Assembly: GCF_036057275.1 (NCBI RefSeq)
Contig: NZ_CP107945.1
Span: 682,001 to 746,000, forward strand
Reading direction: 5' to 3'
Source: Streptomyces sp. NBC_00390
GTDB lineage: Bacteria; Actinomycetota; Actinomycetes; Streptomycetales; Streptomycetaceae
Length of the DNA: 64,000 nucleotides
The stretch's first letter is position 1. Each line of letters starts with the position of its first letter. The position numbers were made by a program, and so were the translations under genes. This document shows, piece after piece, positions 58,742 to 64,000 of this stretch. The notes below the pieces were generated by a model. It worked only from the letters and a program-made list of their open reading frames with translations, ran no database searches and was not told the DNA's origin.

Positions 58742-59713
58742 TCATTTCGCGTCTTCGTACTCGTCCTCGTACTCGCCTTCGTACTCCTCCTCGTCGCCTT
58801 CCTCGTCGTCCCGCGCTTCCTCGTCCGGGGCCTCCTCGTCCTCGGCTTCCTCGTCGTCCCGCGCTTCCTCGTCCGGGGCCTCCTCGTCCTCGGCTTCCTC
58901 GTCGTATTCGGCTTCTTCTTCCTCAAGTGCCTCTTCGTGACTGCGGACCACTTCACCGTCACGGATTTCGCCGCGCCATCCCTCGACTTCCTCGTCGGCG
59001 AACGAGACGTGCCGCTGGAAGTGCTTGAAGTCCAGCCGCAGGCGCCGTCCTTGAGCGCGCCAGAGGTTGCCGGTCTTCTCGAAGAATCCGGAGGGGTAGT
59101 ACTCGACGACGAGCACGATGCGTGTGAGATCGGGCGTCACCTCATGGAAGGTGACACAGCCGCGCGTAGTGCCTTTCGCTCCCTCGGACGTCCAGATGAT
59201 GCGCTCGTCCGGCACCTGTTCCTGGACCGTGGCCTTCCAGCCTCGTGTCGAGGGTCCGACCTTGAGCTTCCAATCGCTGGTGGTCTCGTCGTTCTTGGAC
59301 ACGCTGCGGACACCCTTGGTGAAGGTGCTGAACTCCTCGTACTGGGTCCAGTGGTCGTAGGCGGTACGGCGCGGGACGCCGACGTCTATGACTTCGACGA
59401 TGTTCATCGACTTGCCGCCGCCGGACTTGCGGCCCCCGCCACCACCGCCGAGTGCGTCCTTCGCCTTGCCCAGCACGCTGTCCTTGACGCCCTTGGCCTT
59501 CCCGCTGATGATCGTCTTGAGGAACCCACCGCCGGGAAGCGGTCCATCGCCGTCCGCGGCGTCGAGCAACTGGTCCGTGAGATCGGCCAGCCGGTCGCCC
59601 GCTTTGTCCGCGAGGTGTTCGACCTGGGCACCGAGGTAGTCGACGAACTCGTCGCGCAGCATGTCCAGGCCCGAGGCCTCGCCGTTGCCGGAGTCACGAT
59701 CTGTCTTGGCCAT
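58742..59713 (-). CDS. SRPBCC-domain protein of the gas-vesicle region (GvpZ-like), acidic tail
   Basis: A 323-aa protein. The helical N-terminus (MLRDEFVDYLGAQVEHLADKAGDRLADL) is followed by a Gly-rich linker. An SRPBCC/polyketide-cyclase-like domain spans about 100-245: IVEVIDVGVPRRTAYDHWTQYEEFSTF, then DERIIWTSEGAKGTTRGCVTFHEV. The last 60 residues are almost only Glu, Asp, Ala and Tyr in repeats such as EEAEDEEAPDEEARDD. The stop of the histone-like gene lies two bases before this start codon. Proteins of this kind accompany streptomycete gvp genes (called gvpZ in some schemes); the role is unproven. Confidence 0.82.
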   Translation of the reverse strand: MAKTDRDSGNGEASGLDMLRDEFVDYLGAQVEHLADKAGDRLADLTDQLLDAADGDGPLPGGGFLKTIISGKAKGVKDSVLGKAKDALGGGGGGRKSGGGKSMNIVEVIDVGVPRRTAYDHWTQYEEFSTFTKGVRSVSKNDETTSDWKLKVGPSTRGWKATVQEQVPDERIIWTSEGAKGTTRGCVTFHEVTPDLTRIVLVVEYYPSGFFEKTGNLWRAQGRRLRLDFKHFQRHVSFADEEVEGWRGEIRDGEVVRSHEEALEEEEAEYDEEAEDEEAPDEEARDDEEAEDEEAPDEEARDDEEGDEEEYEGEYEDEYEDAK

Positions 59714-59715
59714 GA

Positions 59716-60543
59716 CTACCTCCGCCGTGCGGACGTCTTCTTGGCGGACGTCTTCTTCGCGGGCGACTTCCGCGCGGGCGTCCTGCTCGCCGTCGTCTTC
59801 TTGGCAGCCGTCTTCTTGGCGGGAGCCTTCTTCGCCGTGCTCCTCTTGGCGGCGGTCCGCCTGCCGGCGGTCTTCTTGGCGGGAGCCTTCTTCGCTGCCG
59901 CCTTCTTCGCCGGAGCCCTCTTCGCCGCGCTCTTCCTGGCCGGGGGCGCAGCCTTCTTCGCAGGCTTCTTCGCGGACTTCTTGGCCGCGGTCTTCCGCGG
60001 AGCGGGCCTTGCGGTCTTCCTGGCGGCCGGCCGTCGGCGACGCGGAGGTTCCTCCGCCTCTTCTTCCTCTTCTTCCTCTTCTTCCTCAGGCTCCTCTTCT
60101 GCCTTCGGCGCCTCTTCCTCTTCCTCCTCCTCGGGCTCCTCCTCTTCTTCCCCCTCCTCTTCCTCTTCTTCCTCCTCCTCGGGCCCTTCCTCCTCTTCCT
60201 CGGGCTCCTCCTCTTCTTCCTCCTCGCGTTTCTCACCGAGGCGGAGCGTGCGATCGTGGAGCGAGTCGGCCAGGTCGGCGAGACGGCGATCAGCCGTGGC
60301 CGCCAGAGCCCTGCGTCCCGCGTCCATCAGCTCGCCCCGTATCTGCTCCTCCAACTCGGCAACTTGCGGGACGTCCTTGAGCTTTCGCAGGCCCTCTGCA
60401 GCCAGTTGCTGCGGATCGAGCCCGAATCGGCGCCCTGCGACATAGGTCGCGATGGCGAAGGCCAGCTTCCCCTTCTTTGTCCGTCCCAGCACGTATCCGC
60501 CCGCGACAGCAGCCGCGAGAGCGATCTTGGTGGTGTCGTTCAT
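59716..60543 (-). CDS. Gas-vesicle-linked protein with polyglutamate block and histone H1-like tail (GvpY-like)
   Basis: A 275-aa protein in three blocks. Residues about 1-95 are a conserved head (KIALAAAVAGGYVLGRTKKGKLAFAI, FGLDPQQLAAEGLRKL). Residues about 100-165 are nearly pure Glu with scattered Pro, Ala and Gly. The C-terminal 110 residues are Lys/Ala/Pro/Arg repeats (APAKKTAAKKTTA) like eukaryotic histone H1 or bacterial HupS tails. Opposite charge in adjoining blocks suggests it can fold on itself or bridge DNA or acidic surfaces. It is divergent from gvpO by about 155 bp. Such proteins are often misnamed DNA primase. Confidence 0.82.
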   Translation of the reverse strand: MNDTTKIALAAAVAGGYVLGRTKKGKLAFAIATYVAGRRFGLDPQQLAAEGLRKLKDVPQVAELEEQIRGELMDAGRRALAATADRRLADLADSLHDRTLRLGEKREEEEEEEPEEEEEGPEEEEEEEEEGEEEEEPEEEEEEEAPKAEEEPEEEEEEEEEEAEEPPRRRRPAARKTARPAPRKTAAKKSAKKPAKKAAPPARKSAAKRAPAKKAAAKKAPAKKTAGRRTAAKRSTAKKAPAKKTAAKKTTASRTPARKSPAKKTSAKKTSARRR

Positions 60544-60700
60544 GAACTGATCCCTCCGGCAAGGGCGATTGAAAGAACGAAGGTGATCCCAGCCCCGCAA
60601 GGGACAAGCTGCCCACGCCGCCGCGGCATATGTCCCGATATGATGCAATTGTAGTTTTGTGCATGGAATGACGCGCCCGCTCCGCCCACCGGAGAACAAG
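60544..60700 (+). promoter_or_regulatory. Divergent promoter region of the gas-vesicle genes
   Basis: TATGAT at 60639-60644 matches a -10 box in five of six positions and reads towards gvpO. No good -35 box sits at the usual spacing, so an alternative sigma factor or activator may be used. The stretch is AT-rich around 60625-60660. GGAGAA before 60701 is the gvpO ribosome binding site. Confidence 0.45.
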
Positions 60701-60994
60701 ATGGCCCCAGAAGAACCCGCCAAGCGGCGGTCCAAGGGCAAGGCCGCGGCCGCCATGCGATCCGCGGCTGAGCAGCTCTCCGCGCTGCTCGGGCGGGCTC
60801 CGGAGTCGGTTTCGGCCCTCAAGCCGACGGACGACGGATGGGAGGCCGACGTGGAGGTCCTGGAGCTGGAGCGCATCCCCGACACCACCAGCGTGATGGC
60901 CAGCTACCGCGTGACACTGGACAAGGAGGGCGACCTGGTGGCGTACGAACGCATACGTCGCTACACCCGTGGACAGATCGACCGGCGGTCCTGA
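60701..60994 (+). CDS. gvpO: Gas vesicle protein GvpO
   Basis: A 97-aa protein. After a Lys/Arg-rich start it has LGRAPESVSALKPTDDGWEADVEVLELERIPDTTSVMASYRVTLD and YERIRRYTRGQ, the GvpO family pattern. ATG 60701 is preferred because GGAG lies six bases ahead; starts at 60659 and 60668 lack a good site. GvpO is essential in haloarchaea and acts in gas-vesicle regulation or assembly. It is the first gene of the rightward gvp operon. Confidence 0.88.
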   Translation: MAPEEPAKRRSKGKAAAAMRSAAEQLSALLGRAPESVSALKPTDDGWEADVEVLELERIPDTTSVMASYRVTLDKEGDLVAYERIRRYTRGQIDRRS

Positions 60995-61018
60995 GAGGGA
61001 CCGGTGAAGGGAGGCACC

Positions 61019-61498
61019 ATGACCGTGGTGCCGCAAGGCGGAAGCAGTGTTGCCAGGGGCGGCAGCACTGGCACCCTCTACGACGTTCTGGAACTCATTC
61101 TTGATCGCGGGCTCGTCATCGACGTCTTCGTCCGCGTCTCACTGGTCGGGATCGAGATTCTGAAGATCGATGCCCGCATTGTCGTGGCCAGCGTCGACAC
61201 CTACCTGCGCTTCGCCGAAGCGTGCAACCGCCTCGATCTCGAGTCCGGGAGCAAGCAGCCGGCGCAGCTGACGGACATCGTCGGGGACACGATCGAAAGC
61301 GGCGCGCGCGGAAAGTCCAAGGGCGCCCTGAGCGGCGCTGTGGAAGCCGTGACCGACTCCCTGAAGGGCGGCGGCCGGGAGGACGAGGAAGAGGACGAGG
61401 AGGACGAGGAAAGCAGGGAGAAGGAACCGGTGGAGAGGCGACGGAGGCCCACCCGGCGGACCTCCTCCCGGCGCGCGAGGGAACGCGAGGAGGAATGA
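61019..61498 (+). CDS. gvpA: Gas vesicle structural protein GvpA with charged C-terminal extension
   Basis: A 159-aa shell protein. The hydrophobic core LYDVLELILDRGLVIDVFVRVSLVGIEILKIDARIVVASVDTYLRFAEA (about 23-72) is the amyloid-like rib unit of GvpA/J. About 85 residues follow that ordinary GvpA lacks: an acidic run (EDEEEDEEDEE) and then an Arg-rich tail. GGGAGG lies just before ATG 61019. It is followed after three bases by gvpF. Two further GvpA-family genes occur downstream. Confidence 0.9.
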   Translation: MTVVPQGGSSVARGGSTGTLYDVLELILDRGLVIDVFVRVSLVGIEILKIDARIVVASVDTYLRFAEACNRLDLESGSKQPAQLTDIVGDTIESGARGKSKGALSGAVEAVTDSLKGGGREDEEEDEEDEESREKEPVERRRRPTRRTSSRRAREREEE

Positions 61499-61501
61499 GC
61501 C

Positions 61502-62215
61502 ATGGCCGTATACGTCTACTCGATCGCCGAGGAGTCGCACCCGCTCCGTCTCGACGACGTCACCGGCGTCGGCGAACCGCCCTCCGAACTCCGTACCGTC
61601 ACGGCCGGTGCACTGTGTGCAGTGGTCAGTGACGCGCCGGACGACCTGCGTCCCAAACGCCGCGATCTCAACGCCCACCAGCAGGTCCAGGACCGCCTGA
61701 TGAAGGACGGCACGGTTCTGCCCCTCAGATTCGGCCTCACGGCACCGGACGACGACGCCGTCCGCGCCGCGCTCGAAGAGCGCGGCGCCGAGTACGCGGA
61801 CAGGCTGCGGGCGCTCAAGGGGTGCGCGGAGTACCACCTGAAGGTGATGCAGGACGAGGAGGCACTTCTGCGCCAGATCCTCGAGGCGTCGAGTGTGGCC
61901 AGGCAGCTCAATGACGAGATCCGCCGCGGCACCGCCGGGCCGGATGCACCGCTTGCCCTGGGTGAGTTGGTCGCCCAGGAGGTGCAGGCCCGCCAGGAGG
62001 CACTGGCCGCAGGGGTGGTCGAGGCACTGCGGCCGTTCTCCCGGGAGGAGGACTCGTCCCAGCCGACCGGAAGCGACTTCCTCAGCGTGTCCTTCCTGGT
62101 GCCGGACGATCAGGAAGAGCTCTTCCTCGCCACGGAGTTGAGCCTGGCCAACCAGATGGGCGACGAGTTCCAGTTCCGGCTGAACGGACCTCTTCCCCCG
62201 TACAGCTTCGTCTGA
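61502..62215 (+). CDS. gvpF: Gas vesicle protein GvpF/GvpL
   Basis: A 237-aa protein with the GvpL/F signature: VYVYSIAEES at the start, DDLRPKRRDLNAHQQVQDRLMKDGTVLPLRFG in the middle and a C-terminal PLPPYSFV. GvpF binds GvpA and helps nucleate the vesicle. GGAGGAATGAGCC precedes ATG 61502. A second family member (gvpL) lies four genes on. Confidence 0.92.
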   Translation: MAVYVYSIAEESHPLRLDDVTGVGEPPSELRTVTAGALCAVVSDAPDDLRPKRRDLNAHQQVQDRLMKDGTVLPLRFGLTAPDDDAVRAALEERGAEYADRLRALKGCAEYHLKVMQDEEALLRQILEASSVARQLNDEIRRGTAGPDAPLALGELVAQEVQARQEALAAGVVEALRPFSREEDSSQPTGSDFLSVSFLVPDDQEELFLATELSLANQMGDEFQFRLNGPLPPYSFV

Positions 62216-62225
62216 AGGACATCCG

Positions 62226-62486
62226 ATGGGTTTGTTCACTCAGATCGTCACTTTGCCGCTGGCACCCGTGCGCGGTGTCGGATGGGTGGTGGAGCGCGTC
62301 CTGGAAGCGGCAGAGGACGAGTACTACGACCCGGCGCCCGTACAACAGGCGCTTGCGGCCCTCGAAGCGGAACTGCTGGCGGGGGAGATCGACGAGGAGA
62401 CCTTCGACCGGCGAGAGGACGAACTGCTCGACCGGCTGGAGGAGATCAGGGCATGGCAGGAACAGCGAGGCATGGGCCGTGAGTGA
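62226..62486 (+). CDS. gvpG: Gas vesicle protein GvpG
   Basis: An 86-aa protein: GLFTQIVTLPLAPVRGVGWVVERVLEAAEDEYYDPAPVQQALAALEAEL is the GvpG pattern, followed by a charged helix with EIDEETFDRREDELLDRLEEIR. It is an accessory assembly protein. AAGGACATCC precedes ATG 62226. Its end overlaps the start of gvpJ by 8 bp. Confidence 0.92.
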   Translation: MGLFTQIVTLPLAPVRGVGWVVERVLEAAEDEYYDPAPVQQALAALEAELLAGEIDEETFDRREDELLDRLEEIRAWQEQRGMGRE

Positions 62487-62931
62487 ACCCGTGGCCAACA
62501 GGCTTGGCTCCTACCCGTCCAGAGGGGCACCTCAGTACGCGCAGGGCTCGTCGGCGAACCTCGCCGACATCCTTGAGCGCGTGCTCGACAAGGGCATCGT
62601 GATCGCCGGCGACATCCAGATCAATCTGCTCGACATCGAGTTGCTCACCATCAAACTCCGTCTGCTGGTCGCGTCCGTCGACAAGGCGAAGGAAATGGGC
62701 ATCGACTGGTGGGAGCACGACCCCTCGCTGTCGTCCCGGGCCAGGGACGAGACTTCGCTCGCCGATGAGAACCGGAGACTGCGCGCGGAGATCGATGCGC
62801 TGCGCAGGAGCGGGGCGCTGCCCGAAGGAACTCCCGACAGCCTTCCCGAGGAAGTTCCCGAACGCGAGAGGAAACCGCGCGCAGCCACGTCACGCGCCTC
62901 TCGTCGTGAAGGGAAGACCGACGATGACTGA
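62479..62931 (+). CDS. gvpJ: Gas vesicle protein GvpJ (GvpA paralogue)
   Basis: A 150-aa GvpA-family protein. The rib core is LADILERVLDKGIVIAGDIQINLLDIELLTIKLRLLVASVDKAKEMGIDWW (about 28-77). A hydrophilic tail with a short coiled coil (LADENRRLRAEIDALRRSG) and basic end follows. The tail marks it as GvpJ-like, a minor component thought to shape vesicle tips. Its GTG start overlaps gvpG and its stop overlaps gvpL. Confidence 0.88.
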   Translation: MSEPVANRLGSYPSRGAPQYAQGSSANLADILERVLDKGIVIAGDIQINLLDIELLTIKLRLLVASVDKAKEMGIDWWEHDPSLSSRARDETSLADENRRLRAEIDALRRSGALPEGTPDSLPEEVPERERKPRAATSRASRREGKTDDD

Positions 62932-63748
62932 GCGTGTCACCTACGTCTACGCGGTGGCCCGCACCACGCAGGACATCCAGGCCGCCGCGGCCTCACTCAC
63001 CGGAGTCGCCGACGCACCCGTCCGGCTCGTGGCGGGCACACAAGGTGACGACATGGTGCTCGTGGTGAGCGCGGTGCCCTCGGAGGACTTCCATGAGGAC
63101 GCACTCAAACGCCATCTCGAAGACATCGAGTGGCTCGAGGCCGTCGCCCGGGCCCACCACGGGGTGATCGAGGCACTCGCCGACCGCACCACGATCCTCC
63201 CTCTGCGGCTCGCGACCGTGTACCTCGACGACGACCGGGCCCGGACCGTCCTGGACACCGCCTGGGACTCGTTCGCGGAACGTCTCGACCATCTCGCCGC
63301 GCACATCGAGTGGGGCGTCAAGATCTACGTCGAGGCGTCCGCCGGGACCACCACTCCCGCCCCGCCTGCCGCCGCGTCGGCCCCCGGACTCACTCCGGGG
63401 CGGGCGTATCTGCGTGCCCGCAAGGCTCAGAAGAGTGTGCGCGACGATGTCTACCGAGCGGCGCAGAAGGCCGCGGAACGGGTCGAGGAAACAGGGCGCG
63501 CCTATGCCGCCGACCGGGCCCGCCACCGGGTGCAGCAGGGCGAACTGGCCGACGCGACAGCCGAGAACGTGGTCAACGACGCCTACCTCGTGCCACGTGA
63601 GCGCGCGGAGGAATTCCGGAACGAGGTGAGCCGTGCCTCCGAAGGACTCCAGGGCGTACGGGTCGAGGTCACCGGCCCCTGGGCGCCGTACTCCTTCGCC
63701 ATGCCCCCCTCCACGCCCGGCGACGCGGAGGAGGGCGGGCCGTCATGA
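62924..63748 (+). CDS. gvpL: Gas vesicle protein GvpL (GvpL/F family)
   Basis: A 274-aa protein opening TYVYAVARTTQDIQAAAASL, with AVARAHHGVIEALADRTTILPLRLATVYLDD in the middle and GVRVEVTGPWAPYSF near the end, as in GvpL/F. It contains an inserted Ala/Thr/Pro linker near residue 150 and a Lys/Arg-rich helix. Both ends overlap neighbours (8 bp with gvpJ, 4 bp with gvpS), showing translational coupling. Confidence 0.92.
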   Translation: MTERVTYVYAVARTTQDIQAAAASLTGVADAPVRLVAGTQGDDMVLVVSAVPSEDFHEDALKRHLEDIEWLEAVARAHHGVIEALADRTTILPLRLATVYLDDDRARTVLDTAWDSFAERLDHLAAHIEWGVKIYVEASAGTTTPAPPAAASAPGLTPGRAYLRARKAQKSVRDDVYRAAQKAAERVEETGRAYAADRARHRVQQGELADATAENVVNDAYLVPRERAEEFRNEVSRASEGLQGVRVEVTGPWAPYSFAMPPSTPGDAEEGGPS

Positions 63749-63954
63749 CCATGGCCCACCCCTCGTCGCAGGAGCCTCTGGCAAACCGCCAGGTCGCCCT
63801 CATCGATCTGCTGGACCGTCTGCTCAGCGGTGGTGTCGTCATCACCGGGGACGTGGTGCTGTCCATCGCCGACATCGACCTGGTCCGTGTGTCACTGCGT
63901 GCTCTGATCGTCTCCATCCGTACATCGCAGCCGCTGGACGACCATGGCGCATGA
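63745..63954 (+). CDS. gvpS: Gas vesicle protein GvpS (short GvpA paralogue)
   Basis: A 69-aa protein made almost only of the rib core: VALIDLLDRLLSGGVVITGDVVLSIADIDLVRVSLRALIVSI. It is shorter than GvpA and GvpJ here and has no charged tail. ATGA overlap with gvpL and an 11-bp overlap with gvpK place it within the operon. It is the third GvpA-family gene in the set. Confidence 0.88.
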   Translation: MTMAHPSSQEPLANRQVALIDLLDRLLSGGVVITGDVVLSIADIDLVRVSLRALIVSIRTSQPLDDHGA

Positions 63955-64000
63955 GGAGGAGGCCGCGGGCACAGGCCGCCGCTCCGGTGACGCGGGGCGC
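63944..64000 (+). CDS. gvpK: Gas vesicle protein GvpK, N-terminal fragment (cut by window edge)
   Basis: ATG 63944 opens MAHEEEAAGTGRRSGDAGR and stays open to the last base. The conserved GvpK domain would come later, so the name rests on its place after gvpS, where gvpK is found in streptomycete clusters. The start overlaps the gvpS stop by 11 bp. Confidence 0.6.
   Translation, partial: MAHEEEAAGTGRRSGDAGR

Overview
The window is a contiguous piece of a very GC-rich actinomycete chromosome, almost certainly Streptomyces or a close relative. Third codon positions are strongly G/C-biased, GTG and TTG starts are common, and the families present are typical streptomycete ones: DUF6777 lipoprotein, SpoIIE/PAS phosphatase, ALF-repeat protein, MAB_1171c-type transporter, PelF-like glycosyltransferase and the gvpOAFGJLSK gas-vesicle set. 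No rRNA, intact tRNA, CRISPR array or intact transposase was seen.

Layout. 1-9.2 kb: start of a response regulator, a zinc-finger anti-sigma-like protein, an Fpg/Nei DNA glycosylase, a WS/DGAT acyltransferase, a SpoIIE phosphatase, a DUF6777 lipoprotein, then divergent DUF1990 and lipase-maturation-factor genes and an unlisted 56-codon gene. 9.5-12.7 kb: an SDR enzyme with a zinc finger, a SRPBCC protein and its probable ArsR-type regulator. 13.1-22.7 kb: an eight-gene, tightly coupled exopolysaccharide locus that is the highlight of the window. 22.8-26 kb: an Fe-S protein, a DMT-type permease and an Rpf/LysM/M23 cell-wall enzyme. 26.2-32.3 kb: a ROK regulator divergent from a sugar ABC transporter plus GH1 beta-glucosidase operon, with an operator overlapping a good promoter. 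32.3-34.4 kb: an imine-reductase-like gene followed by a scarred stretch with a large hairpin, a frameshifted VOC gene and an SMI1 fragment. 34.4-39.7 kb: GlxA-type regulator and isochorismatase-family hydrolase, gnd, a 29-bp tandem repeat, a racemase and panD. 40-54 kb: secreted and surface proteins (catalytically degenerate trypsin-like protein, 174-aa secreted protein, giant ALF-repeat protein), an HTH/metallopeptidase/membrane-protein cassette with a decayed duplicate, a peptidoglycan-binding membrane protein and a 938-aa multidomain solute-binding protein. 54-58.6 kb: a second isochorismatase-like hydrolase, a PLP decarboxylase, and a methyltransferase/CDGSH/diiron-oxidase operon. 58.7 kb to the end: gas-vesicle genes, cut inside gvpK.

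How they work together. In the polysaccharide locus a secreted CE18/Agd3-like deacetylase, PelF-like glycosyltransferase, polytopic membrane protein, three nucleotide-sugar enzymes, a spherulin-4/GH135-like protein and a GH114 lipoprotein together resemble the fungal galactosaminogalactan toolkit combined with the bacterial Pel glycosyltransferase. This suggests an alpha-linked galactosamine-type exopolysaccharide (inference). The ROK-ABC-GH1 block is a self-contained oligosaccharide import and hydrolysis unit that lacks its own ATPase. The gvp block encodes shell proteins (GvpA, J, S), GvpF/L assembly proteins, GvpO, GvpG and GvpK, with a divergent SRPBCC and histone-like pair.
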